A stretch of 64,000 nucleotides of DNA from assembly GCF_001613365.1 (NCBI RefSeq), contig NZ_BDCF01000016.1, positions 100,040 to 164,039 of the forward strand. The letters run 5' to 3'. A model generated the notes under the pieces. The model saw nothing but the letters and a program-made list of their open reading frames with translations. It was not told the DNA's origin and searched no databases. Of the stretch, positions 51,577-60,359 are shown in pieces. The translations under genes were made by a program, and so were the position numbers. The number at the start of each line of letters is the position of its first letter. The first letter of the stretch is position 1. The DNA comes from Nocardia xishanensis NBRC 101358. Lineage in GTDB: Bacteria; Actinomycetota; Actinomycetes; Mycobacteriales; Mycobacteriaceae.

Positions 51577-51797
51577 GGCCAACTCCTTGCCTCCTGCTAC
51601 CAGATTCGGGCCAACGACCGCGACGCGGCATCGCCCCCATGCCCGCCTTTCACTGCCAATCCGCTGCCTTTGGCCGGTAGCAGCCGCTCGCGCGGATGCC
51701 GAGGCGCGAAAAGCCCATAGCAACAGGGAATTATCTGTGGCCGTAGCCACAAAGCCCTCGTACCCTGGATGAAGGTTCGTGCGGAAGGGATGACATC

Positions 51798-53189
51798 GTG
51801 GTCCGGCACTGGTCAGGGAAAGAGACCCGCGCCCTTCGCGATGCCAAGCGGATGAGCATCCGGGAATTCGCGGCGCATCTCGGCGTTCACGAACGCCTGG
51901 TGTCCAAATGGGAGGCCGGGGGCAACCGAGTTCATCCGCGCCCCATCAATCAGGCCGCACTCGACACATCGCTTGCCAGGTCCGACGACGTTGTGCGGGC
52001 ACGGTTTGCGGCGCTGATCGGTGAAACGCCGATCGATGGACCTGCCGCCGGTTTCGATGTGCGTTCCGCTGCGGGGACGCGTGCCAGTTATTCGAGCGAC
52101 GCGGACCTTCTTGCTCTCATAGACGCCGGTGCGATGAGAGGTGATGCGTTAGCAGAAATTTCGGAGAGGGATCTGATCATGGCGGCTGCCCACGAGGCCA
52201 GCGAACACGCAGGCCGGGCCGAGAGCACCAATGTGGGTGCGACCACGTTGGAACAGCTCGACGCCGATGTCACGCGCATCGCGAACGATTACGTGCACAT
52301 CCCGCCGGTTCCGATGATGGTGGAGATGCTTCGGGTTCGGCGCCGGGTGTATCGCCTGCTGGAGGGGCATCAGCGGCCTGCCGACACCAGTCACCTCTAT
52401 CTGCTCGCCGGCACGCTGTCCGGCCTGCTCGCGAACGCGAGCACCGACCTCGGCTACCTCGACGCGGCGGGTGAACAGGTCAGAGCGGCCTGGGCCTACG
52501 CCGAGCTATGTGGCCACAACGGATTGCGCGCATGGACCCGCGGCATGCACGCGTTGATCGAATACTGGTCGGAGCGCCCGCGCCGCGCGGTGCTACTGGC
52601 ACAGAGCGGGCAGGAGTTCGCCGATTCGGCGACCGCGAAGGTGCGGCTGCTCAATATCGAGGCCAGGATCTGGTCCAAGATCGGCAGCGCCACCGACACC
52701 GATCGCTGCATCCGCGCCGCCGACGACGCGCGCGAGGTGGCCGCGACCGACAACCTGCACGACGAGGTCGGCGGCGTCTTCGGTTTCCCCGACGCCAAGG
52801 CGCAGTACTACGCGGGCGCCACATACATCCATCTCGGTCAGGCCGAGCCGGCGCTGACGGCCACCGAACGCGCCATCCATCTCTACGCCAACGGCCCCTC
52901 CGAGAAGCGCTCCTACGGCGCCGAGGCGCTGGCGCGTGTCGACTGCGCGGCCGCGCATCTGATCAACGGCAGCCTGGACGGTGCGGCCGAGGCCCTGAAC
53001 CCGGTGCTCGGCTTGGCCGAGGACAAGCGCATCGCCCAGCTCGAGGAGCGGCTCGCGGGTGTGCGCCGGCGGATCGCCAAGCCCGCGTTCCGCGACGCCG
53101 TCGAGGCCCGTTTCCTGGACGAACGCATCGAGGAGTTCTGCGCCGCGACCGCCGCCAAGGGCATCCCGCCTGGGAATTCGACACCCTGA
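51798..53189 (+). CDS. XRE regulator with TPR-like ligand domain
   Basis: The 463-residue protein starts at GTG 51798. Residues about 5-55 form the HTH (ETRALRDAKRMSIREFAAHL, VHERLVSKWEAGG). The long C-terminal part is a helical TPR-like array (LYLLAGTLSGLLANASTDLG; AGATYIHLGQAEPALTATER; LDGAAEALNPVLGLAEDKRI). This resembles streptomycete regulators that bind small peptides or signals. It is convergent with nothing and 35 nt upstream of aspC. Confidence 0.8.
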   Translation: MVRHWSGKETRALRDAKRMSIREFAAHLGVHERLVSKWEAGGNRVHPRPINQAALDTSLARSDDVVRARFAALIGETPIDGPAAGFDVRSAAGTRASYSSDADLLALIDAGAMRGDALAEISERDLIMAAAHEASEHAGRAESTNVGATTLEQLDADVTRIANDYVHIPPVPMMVEMLRVRRRVYRLLEGHQRPADTSHLYLLAGTLSGLLANASTDLGYLDAAGEQVRAAWAYAELCGHNGLRAWTRGMHALIEYWSERPRRAVLLAQSGQEFADSATAKVRLLNIEARIWSKIGSATDTDRCIRAADDAREVAATDNLHDEVGGVFGFPDAKAQYYAGATYIHLGQAEPALTATERAIHLYANGPSEKRSYGAEALARVDCAAAHLINGSLDGAAEALNPVLGLAEDKRIAQLEERLAGVRRRIAKPAFRDAVEARFLDERIEEFCAATAAKGIPPGNSTP

Positions 53190-53224
53190 CGCGATCGATC
53201 GACCCCCTGAGGGGGGATGGCACC

Positions 53225-54481
53225 ATGGGACGGGTGAGCCCGAGCCATCTCCACCACCGTCCGCCGCGCGTTCTGGAGCAATCCACGAAACTGCAGAACG
53301 TCGTCTACGAGATTCGTGGACCGGTACACGCGCACGCGGCACGGCTGGAGGCGGAGGGCCACCGCATCCTCAAGCTGAACATCGGCAACCCGGCGCCGTT
53401 CGGTTTCGAGGCGCCCGACGTGATCATGCGCGACATCATCGCGGCGCTGCCCTATGCCCAGGGTTACTCAGAGTCCAAGGGCATCTTGTCGGCGCGGCGC
53501 GCGATCGTGACCCGCTACGAGCTGGTGCCCGGATTCCCCGAACTGGACGTGGACTACGTCTACCTGGGCAACGGCGTCTCCGAGCTGATCACCATCACCA
53601 TGCAGGCGCTGCTCGACAACGGCGACGAGGTGCTGATCCCGGCGCCGGACTATCCGCTGTGGACGGCGATGACCAGCCTGGCAGGCGGCACACCGGTGCA
53701 CTACCTGTGTGACGAGTCCAACGGCTGGCAGCCCGACGTCGCTGACATCGAGGCCAAGATCACCAGCAAGACCAAGGCGCTGCTGGTGATCAATCCGAAC
53801 AATCCGACCGGCGCGGTCTACTCGGCCGAGGTGCTCCAGCAGCTGGTCGACCTGGCTCGCAAGCACCAACTGCTGCTGCTCGCCGACGAGATCTACGACA
53901 AGATCCTCTACGACGATGCCAAGCACATCTCGCTGGCCACCCTCGCGCCCGACCTGCTGTGCCTGACCTTCAACGGTCTGTCCAAGGCTTACCGGGTCGC
54001 CGGATACCGCTCGGGCTGGCTGGCCATCACCGGCCCGAAGGATCACGCCGCCGGCTTCCTCGAGGGCATCGATCTGCTCGCCTCCTCCCGGCTGTGCCCG
54101 AATGTGCCCGCGCAGCACGCGATTCAGGTCGCGCTCGGCGGGCACCAGAGCATCGAGGATCTGATCCTGCCCGGCGGGCGGCTGCTCGAACAGCGCGATG
54201 TGGCCTGGGAGCGGCTGAACATGATCCCCGGTGTGTCCTGCGTCAAGCCGAAGGGCGCGCTGTACGCGTTCCCGCGGCTGGACCCGAATGTGTACGAGAT
54301 CTACGACGATTCGAAACTCGTCCTGGATCTGCTGTTGCAGGAGAAGATCCTGATGGTGCAGGGGACCGGTTTCAACTGGCCCGATCACGACCATCTGCGG
54401 ATCGTCACGCTGCCGTGGGCCAGGGACCTCGCGGTCGCGATCGAGCGCTTCGGCAATTTCTTGGCGAGCTACCGACAGTGA
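53225..54481 (+). CDS. aspC: Alanine/aspartate-type aminotransferase
   Basis: The 418-residue class I PLP enzyme has LNIGNPAPFGFEAPD, GNGVSELITITMQALL, VINPNNPTGAVYSAEVL, LADEIYDKILYDD and FNGLSKAYRVAGYRSGW, where the Lys binds PLP and the Arg clamps it. The sequence matches the mycobacterial protein annotated AspC and the E. coli AlaA-like group, so alanine-pyruvate transamination is as likely as aspartate. Start ATG 53225 is 35 nt after the regulator gene. Confidence 0.9.
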   Translation: MGRVSPSHLHHRPPRVLEQSTKLQNVVYEIRGPVHAHAARLEAEGHRILKLNIGNPAPFGFEAPDVIMRDIIAALPYAQGYSESKGILSARRAIVTRYELVPGFPELDVDYVYLGNGVSELITITMQALLDNGDEVLIPAPDYPLWTAMTSLAGGTPVHYLCDESNGWQPDVADIEAKITSKTKALLVINPNNPTGAVYSAEVLQQLVDLARKHQLLLLADEIYDKILYDDAKHISLATLAPDLLCLTFNGLSKAYRVAGYRSGWLAITGPKDHAAGFLEGIDLLASSRLCPNVPAQHAIQVALGGHQSIEDLILPGGRLLEQRDVAWERLNMIPGVSCVKPKGALYAFPRLDPNVYEIYDDSKLVLDLLLQEKILMVQGTGFNWPDHDHLRIVTLPWARDLAVAIERFGNFLASYRQ

Positions 54482-54577
54482 CGTGCGTCGCGGGCATCTG
54501 AGCCGTAATCGCCCTGCTTCTGGGCCTGAAACATACCGAATGTACGGATAGGGGCGAGTTTTGAAGACCCGCTAGCG

Positions 54578-54594
54578 CAAAAGTGCAACTTTTG
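54578..54594. promoter_or_regulatory. CAAAAGT-GCA-ACTTTTG palindrome
   Basis: A perfect 7+3+7 inverted repeat immediately upstream of the 6C RNA. A -10-like TACAGT follows at 54597-54602. It is placed so that a bound protein would overlap the RNA promoter. Confidence 0.65.
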
Positions 54595-54599
54595 TGTAC

Positions 54600-54740
54600 A
54601 GTGGCTCTTGGCACCTCGAGTGCCCGGTCGGGTTGCCTACCCCCCCTGGGCAACCTGGCCTCGGGTTCGGCCGCCTACCCCCCTGGGCCGCCGGCCTGCG
54701 GGCGGCGGAGACATCCCCCTGCTCTCCGCCGCCCCCTCCG
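54600..54740 (+). ncRNA. 6C RNA (C-rich double-hairpin small RNA)
   Basis: Two hairpins each present a C-rich loop. GGTTGCC/GGCAACC (54631-54655) encloses TACCCCCCCTG. CGGC.GCC/GGC.GCCG (about 54668-54694) encloses TACCCCCCTG. A 12-bp stem ends the transcript (54700-54711 with 54723-54734). This is the defining layout of the actinobacterial 6C RNA (the mycobacterial B11 type), a trans-acting regulator whose C loops are thought to pair with G-rich ribosome sites. A smaller hairpin lies at 54610-54624. The remainder of 54482-55023 has no gene. Confidence 0.85.
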
Positions 54741-55023
54741 AACCGCCTCTCCGCGACTCAGGCCAGACTCAGGTGCTTGGAGATTTGCGTGGGCGGCTGG
54801 CGGTCGGTGTGTTGGGTCGAGTCAGCCCGTACCCGGTGAGTTACCCGGGTTCTTGCGAGATCAGTTGTTACGTTCTCGATGTTCAGTTGTGTGCCGGTGG
54901 TGGTTGGCGTACTGATCTTGAAAACGACATCCTTTAAGCTCGGCACCGCGCAGCTGTCTCGGGTCAGCCGCTCCTGTCGTCAGGCACGGGCGCCCGGGGC
55001 CACGACGGACAAGTAGGAGCCCG

Positions 55024-56304
55024 GTGACCGACCACCATCATCACCACCACCACGACCACTCCGGCCCGATCGCGATCGGCGCCACCGCGGCGCGCGTCGT
55101 GGTCGGGCTGCTCACCGTCATCGGGGTGCTCACCGTCGTCGCCGCCATCGCGCTGTGGCCGAGCAGCCAGCACGTGGAGATCCCGCTGCCGATGCAGAAC
55201 GCGGGCGGCGGCGCGGTGGAGACCGAGGCGGGCACGGTCGTCGCGCAAGACGTCGGGCCGTGCGGCAGTCCCTCCATCGGCAAGGTGTTCGCCGACAAGC
55301 CGGAGCCGCCGCGCACCAACGCATACACCTGTCAGCGCAGCCTGATCACCATCGAATCCGGTCCGCACCAGGGCAACAAGACACTGCTCGAAATCGCGCC
55401 TGGCCCAGGACAACCTGATCTGCGCGCCGGCGACGAGATCCGGCTGGTGCGCCAGACCGACCCGAACGGCACGCCGCTGTACTCCTTCGAGGACTACGCG
55501 CGCGGGATGCCGCTGACCCTGATCGTGATCGCCTTCGTCGTGGTGATCATCGCGGTGGCGCGCTGGCGCGGCCTACGCGCGCTGCTCGGACTCGGGTTCG
55601 CGTTCGCGGTGCTGGTGGCGTTCCTGTTGCCCGCGCTGCTGGACGGCAAGCCGGCGATCCCGGTCGCGCTGGTGTCAGGATCGCTGATCCTCTACGCCGT
55701 GCTGTATCTGGCGCACGGCGTGAACCTCCGCACCAGCTCGGCGCTGCTCGGCACGCTGACATCGATGCTGCTCGCCGCGGTGCTCTCCTGGCTGGCGATC
55801 GAGATGACCCAGCTCACCGGCCTTTCCGAGGAGCAGAACACCAACGTCGCCACCTACCTCGAGCACGTCAGCATCACCGGTCTGCTGCTCGCCGGCTTCA
55901 TCATCGGTTCGCTCGGTGTGCTCAACGACGTCACGATCACCCAGGCCTCGACCGCCTTCGAGCTGGCCGCGCTGGACGAATCCGCCTCGCGCCGACAGGT
56001 TTTCGCCGCGACCATGCGAGTCGGCCGGGACCACATCGCCAGCACCGTCTACACGCTGGTGCTCGCCTACGCGGGTGGCGCGCTGCCGTTGCTGCTGCTG
56101 TTCAGCGTGGCGGGGCGTTCGATTCGCGACGTGCTCGCCGGTGACGCGGTCGCCATCGAGATCGCGCGGTCGGCGGTCGGTGGTATCGCGCTCGCCCTCT
56201 CGGTGCCGTTGACCACGGGCATCGCGGTGCTGCTCGCCAGGCCGTTCGGCGGCAAGAACACCCCGGCGCCCGCGCCTCGGCATGGGCGGCACTCGCGCGG
56301 TTGA
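55024..56304 (+). CDS. YibE/F-family membrane protein
   Basis: The 426-residue protein starts at GTG 55024. It opens with seven consecutive histidines and DH, a possible metal-binding tail. One membrane helix follows, then an external domain of about 100 residues (VETEAGTVVAQDVGPCGSPS) with paired cysteines, then about seven membrane helices. The YibE/F signature is NLRTSSALLGTLTSMLLAAV and GVLNDVTITQASTAFELAAL. The function is unsettled, probably transport or export. Confidence 0.82.
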   Translation: MTDHHHHHHHDHSGPIAIGATAARVVVGLLTVIGVLTVVAAIALWPSSQHVEIPLPMQNAGGGAVETEAGTVVAQDVGPCGSPSIGKVFADKPEPPRTNAYTCQRSLITIESGPHQGNKTLLEIAPGPGQPDLRAGDEIRLVRQTDPNGTPLYSFEDYARGMPLTLIVIAFVVVIIAVARWRGLRALLGLGFAFAVLVAFLLPALLDGKPAIPVALVSGSLILYAVLYLAHGVNLRTSSALLGTLTSMLLAAVLSWLAIEMTQLTGLSEEQNTNVATYLEHVSITGLLLAGFIIGSLGVLNDVTITQASTAFELAALDESASRRQVFAATMRVGRDHIASTVYTLVLAYAGGALPLLLLFSVAGRSIRDVLAGDAVAIEIARSAVGGIALALSVPLTTGIAVLLARPFGGKNTPAPAPRHGRHSRG

Positions 56305-56432
56305 CGGGCGATGCCGCTCGTCGGGGGCGCGGTGGTGATATCCGCGCCCGGTGAGGATGGCGTGCGTGCGGCCGGGTCTGGTCTCGGCGGGTCGGCATGT
56401 ACGGCCTGACTTCGGCGGAACCGGCGGTGTCG

Positions 56433-56531
56433 CCGCAGGCCCTCTCGGTGCCGTTGGTCACCGGCTCGCGCTCCTGCTCGCCCGCCGTTCGGTGGCGCGG
56501 GAATGCCTGCGCCGCGGGAATGCCTGCGCCG
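56433..56531 (+). repeat. Decayed duplication of the yibE/F 3' end plus a 17-bp tandem repeat
   Basis: The stretch from 56437 (GCCCTCTCGGTGCCGTTG) repeats the coding sequence near 56193 with indels; in broken frames it reads ALSVPLVTG and ALLLAR, as in the intact C-terminus. It ends with two exact copies of CGGGAATGCCTGCGCCG (56498-56514, 56515-56531). No gene is seen in 56305-56583. Confidence 0.65.
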
Positions 56532-56583
56532 CGCGGAACGCCTGAACCGCGGCGCGGACGGTACGCGCGCGGTTCAGGGTCGT

Positions 56584-58014
56584 TCAGCGTGGCGGCGGCG
56601 GCGGGAAGGGGAAGACCTCGGGCGGGATCGTCGGCACCACGATCGGCGGGAGACCGGGGACAACAGTAAAGGTGTTCGGGCCTTGGGTGGGCGACGGCGG
56701 CTCGGTGGTCGTCTGCCTGCGCGGCGGCGGCGCGGCGACCGACTGCTCGGTCTCCGTCGTGGTGGCAGGCGCCACCGCGATCTGCGGATCGAGAGTGGTG
56801 GTGCGCGGCAAGCCGGTCTGCGAGACCGACGGCGAGCCCTCGCTGCTGTGCGAATCCCGTTCCAGCACTTGCGGTCCGTAGCCGAGGCCGAGGCCGATCG
56901 CGGCGACCACGGTCAGTGCGCTGACGGTCAGCACTGCGCCGTTCAATTCGCGCTTCTCGCGGCGGCGCGGATTGGCGGCCAGCCAGTCAGGCGCGAGACC
57001 GTCGATATCGTCGAATTCGTCCGGCTGCGCATCGACCTTCGGTCGCTTCGGGCGGCGCTTGGGCGGCGCGGAGAGCCAAGCGGGCGAGAGATCCTCGTCG
57101 CCATAGCCGCCCGTAGGTGCCTGGTTCGGAACCGGACCGGGATGAGCGACCGGGGCCGGGCGGACCGGCCTTGCGAGCAGCGCTGCGCCGCGCGCGATCA
57201 CCGTCTCGGGGCTTTCCGGCACGATCACCGGCACGCCCATCCAGCGCTCGAGCACCTTGCCGATCAGCGGAATCCGCGCGCAGCCGCCGATCGCGAGCAC
57301 GCCGTGCACCGGGCGGTCCGAGCGCACGATCACATCGCGGGCCATCCGCGCCGACGACTCGATGGCCAGCATGATCAGCGATTCGAAGTTCTCCTGCGCC
57401 AACAGCACCAGGCCCTGCTCGCTCGGCAGCGCGACCGCGGTATTGCTGGACAGCTGTTCCTTGGCCTCGCGGCACAGCGCGTCCAGCGCGGCAAGGCCCG
57501 CCGGGTCCTGCGGGTGCGCGATACGGCCCGAGGCGATCTGCTGTTCGCGGATGAGCGAATCCAGGTAGTCGCCGCTGATGTCGCTGGTGCGCTCGCTGTG
57601 CCTGACCTCCCTGGTCTGGGTGTCGACCACGCTGACCGAGAGCCCGGTGCTGCCGAGGTCGTAGACGACAAGCGAGGAGATGCCGCGGATATCGCCGGTG
57701 GCCTGGGCGAATTCGAGCGCGGCGAAGATCTCGGGCACCAGCTCGTAGTTGGTGACCTGCTGGCGCGCCATCGCGGCGCGCACCCCTCTGGCCTGCTGTT
57801 CGCTGCGATACGCGATCGCGGTGGCGCCGATCTGATGGGTCGCGAGGGTGACGCCGACCGCCTCGGCGGTCAGTTCCTCCGCGCGGTGCTCGGTGACCGG
57901 GATGGTCTGCAGCTCGAAGGCATCGGGTGTGACATGACCGGGGGGATTTCCGGTGTGTGGTCGCGCCATACGGACAGCGCCGGCCCCCACCGAAACCCCC
58001 AGTACCGAACTCAT
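56584..58014 (-). CDS. Membrane-anchored Hsp70-like protein
   Basis: The 476-residue protein (start ATG 58014; 58035 possible) has an N-terminal actin-like ATPase of about 290 residues: SSVLGVSVGAGAVRMARP, VVYDLGSTGLSVSVVDTQT and LAIGGCARIPLIGKVLERWM. It lacks a DnaK substrate domain. A basic Pro-rich linker leads to one membrane helix (GAVLTVSALTVVAAIGLGLG) and an external Thr/Pro tail ending in a proline run. Similar proteins occur near cell-envelope genes in Mycobacteriales; the role is unknown. Confidence 0.75.
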   Translation of the reverse strand: MSSVLGVSVGAGAVRMARPHTGNPPGHVTPDAFELQTIPVTEHRAEELTAEAVGVTLATHQIGATAIAYRSEQQARGVRAAMARQQVTNYELVPEIFAALEFAQATGDIRGISSLVVYDLGSTGLSVSVVDTQTREVRHSERTSDISGDYLDSLIREQQIASGRIAHPQDPAGLAALDALCREAKEQLSSNTAVALPSEQGLVLLAQENFESLIMLAIESSARMARDVIVRSDRPVHGVLAIGGCARIPLIGKVLERWMGVPVIVPESPETVIARGAALLARPVRPAPVAHPGPVPNQAPTGGYGDEDLSPAWLSAPPKRRPKRPKVDAQPDEFDDIDGLAPDWLAANPRRREKRELNGAVLTVSALTVVAAIGLGLGYGPQVLERDSHSSEGSPSVSQTGLPRTTTLDPQIAVAPATTTETEQSVAAPPPRRQTTTEPPSPTQGPNTFTVVPGLPPIVVPTIPPEVFPFPPPPPR

Positions 58015-58160
58015 CAGTTGCCCATCTCGTTTCACGCTTCACGACAAAGCGAGATCGCGTCGCCAATGACGCGACCCGCTCCCGGGACCCTACCGGCGGC
58101 GCTCAGTCGCACACGAGGCAGGCAGGACCGGGTGGTCGAGCGCGGCCTCGTCAGGCAACT

Positions 58161-59483
58161 CTACGGTGTGCCGAGTCCGGCGTACACCCATCCCGCCGCT
58201 CTCCAGGTGGCACGATTGAGACAGTTGCGGCCGTCGATGATCGACCTGCCGCGCACCACTCGATCGAGGTCTTCGGGACGCAGCGCGGTGAACTCGTCCC
58301 ATTCCGTCAGGACGAGCACCATGTCGGCGCGGTCGCACGCCTCGGCCACCGAGGTCGCGTAGTTGAGGGTGGGGAAGACCCGGCGCGAATTCTCCAGCGC
58401 CTTCGGGTCGTATACCGTCACCACGGCGCCGTGCAACTGAATCATGCCCGCGACGTTCAAGGCGGGGGAATCGCGCACGTCGTCGGACTCGGGTTTGAAG
58501 GCCGCGCCGAGCACCGCGACATTGGCCCCGAGCAGCGAGCCGCCGCACGCCTTGGCCGCCATGTCGACCACCTTGGTGCGACGCCGCATGTTGATGTTGT
58601 CGACCTCGCGCAGGAACGCGACGGCATGGTCGGCGCCCAGCTCACCGGAGCGCGCCATGAAGGCGCGGATGTCCTTGGGCAGACATCCACCGCCGAAACC
58701 CAAGCCCGCGTTGAGGAATCGGCGGCCGATGCGCGCGTCGTAGCCGAGCGCGTCGGCGAGCACGGTGACGTCGGCGCCGGTCGCCTCGCACACCTCCGAG
58801 ACCGCGTTGATGAACGAGATCTTGGTCGCGAGAAAGGCATTCGCGGATACCTTCACCAATTCCGCTGTAGCCAAATCGGTCAGCAGGAAGGGGACTTCCG
58901 CCGCGATGAGATCGGCGTAGATCTCGCGCACCGAATTCTCGACCCAGTCGGCGTTTTCGCGAGAGCGATCCACGCCGAGCACCAAGCGGTCGGGGCGCAG
59001 CGTGTCCTGCACAGCGAAACCCTCCCGTAGGAACTCCGGATTCCACGCCACCTCGACCTCGGCGCCCGCCAGCTTCCGCGCCCGCTCGCCCAGCGCCGTG
59101 GCCGTGCCAACGGGAACCGTCGACTTGCCGACGAGCACCGAAGGGCGCTCGAGCATCGGCGCGAGCGTATCCACCACCGCGTGAACATATTTCAGGTCCG
59201 CGGCGTACTCGCCTTTCTTCTGTGGCGTGCCGACGCCGAGGAAATGCACATCGGCGTGGGCGGCGGCCTCCGGATAGGAGGTGGTGAAGCGCAGCCTGCC
59301 CGCGTCCAGATTCCGGCGAAGCACCTCGTCGAGGCCGGGCTCGTAGAACGGCACCACGCCGTCGGACAGCTTCGCCACCTTGCCCGGATCGACGTCCACC
59401 CCGATCACGTCGTGGCCGAGCTCGGCCATGCACGCGGCGTGCGTGGCCCCCAGGTACCCGGTTCCGAAGACTGTGCATCGCAT
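58161..59483 (-). CDS. udgA: UDP-glucose 6-dehydrogenase
   Basis: The 440-residue protein has the NAD Rossmann motif TVFGTGYLGATHAACMAELG, VGVGTPQKKGEYAADL-like loop (VHFLGVGTPQKKGEYAADL), SANAFLATKISFINAVSEVC, and the catalytic Cys in LGFGGGCLPKDIRAFM. The C-terminal UDP-binding domain has GAAFKPESDDVRDSPAL. It oxidises UDP-glucose twice to UDP-glucuronate for surface polysaccharides. It resembles mycobacterial UdgA. Confidence 0.9.
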   Translation of the reverse strand: MRCTVFGTGYLGATHAACMAELGHDVIGVDVDPGKVAKLSDGVVPFYEPGLDEVLRRNLDAGRLRFTTSYPEAAAHADVHFLGVGTPQKKGEYAADLKYVHAVVDTLAPMLERPSVLVGKSTVPVGTATALGERARKLAGAEVEVAWNPEFLREGFAVQDTLRPDRLVLGVDRSRENADWVENSVREIYADLIAAEVPFLLTDLATAELVKVSANAFLATKISFINAVSEVCEATGADVTVLADALGYDARIGRRFLNAGLGFGGGCLPKDIRAFMARSGELGADHAVAFLREVDNINMRRRTKVVDMAAKACGGSLLGANVAVLGAAFKPESDDVRDSPALNVAGMIQLHGAVVTVYDPKALENSRRVFPTLNYATSVAEACDRADMVLVLTEWDEFTALRPEDLDRVVRGRSIIDGRNCLNRATWRAAGWVYAGLGTP

Positions 59484-59624
59484 GATCGATTGGTAAGCCC
59501 CGACGATGGCCGCGCCGCGTCAGTGAGGCAAGGGTCACGGCAACAGCAGGTGTACAGGTGGAAACAGCCCCCGGTCGGCGGCGGTGACCTGCGGTGATGT
59601 GGTGCCCGCATACCATCGGAAGTC

Positions 59625-60161
59625 GTGCGACGACGTTCGGTGACCCGTGCCGTGATCGGCTTTGCCGCGGTGCTCGTCCTCGTGGTGGTCGCGCTCTGGC
59701 CGGTCTACGTCCGGCCCCGCACCGACCCGCCCGCGACGGCCGACGCGATCCTGGTTCTCGGCGGCGCGCGCGACGGTCGCGAGCAGCTCGGCCTGCGCCT
59801 GGCCGCGGCGGGCTACGCGCCGCGGGTGCTCCTCTCCGACCCGTACGAGTACAGCGCGACCATGAACCGCATCTGTCACGGCGGTTACCGCTTCGAAGTC
59901 ATCTGCTTCGACCCGTCGCCGCGCACCACCCGAGGCGAGGGGCGCGAACTGGCCCGCAGGGCGCGCGCCGAAGGGTGGCGCCGCGTCATCGTCGTCACCT
60001 TCACCCCGCACGTCTCCCGCGCCCGCTACATCCTCGGAAAGTGCTGGGACGGAGAACTTTTGTTCGCCGACCCCGAACCAGACCTCTCCATCGCCCGCTG
60101 GGCGTACGACTACGTCTACCAATCGGCGGGGTATGCGAAGGCCGTCTTCGAAGACTGCTGA
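59625..60161 (+). CDS. YdcF/DUF218-family protein
   Basis: The 178-residue protein starts at GTG 59625 with one N-terminal membrane helix (AVIGFAAVLVLVVVALWPVY). The external domain has DAILVLGGARDGREQLGLRL, TTRGEGRELARRARAEGW, VIVVTFTPHVSRARYIL, the standard DUF218 pattern. A role in envelope or polysaccharide metabolism is usual; it is divergent from udgA. Confidence 0.82.
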   Translation: MRRRSVTRAVIGFAAVLVLVVVALWPVYVRPRTDPPATADAILVLGGARDGREQLGLRLAAAGYAPRVLLSDPYEYSATMNRICHGGYRFEVICFDPSPRTTRGEGRELARRARAEGWRRVIVVTFTPHVSRARYILGKCWDGELLFADPEPDLSIARWAYDYVYQSAGYAKAVFEDC

Positions 60162-60359
60162 ACGTCGAGCTGCCACGGACATTCCACACGGTCATGACCC
60201 TTGTGAAGGGTGTTCGAGGGTCCGCGGAACCTTCACGTGCGGGCAACTGTGGGCGGGTTGCTTCAGTTTGATTTCGGGAGGTGGGTGGGCTTACATTGGG
60301 GGCGTGTTGGCCTGTGGCCAATAGTGGTGCACCGTGGCATACCCCCGCCGGGAGGACAG

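Noticed and set aside
55024..55056. Engineered His-tag or vector contamination
   Set aside because: Flanking sequence is continuous native coding and intergenic DNA, with no vector features.
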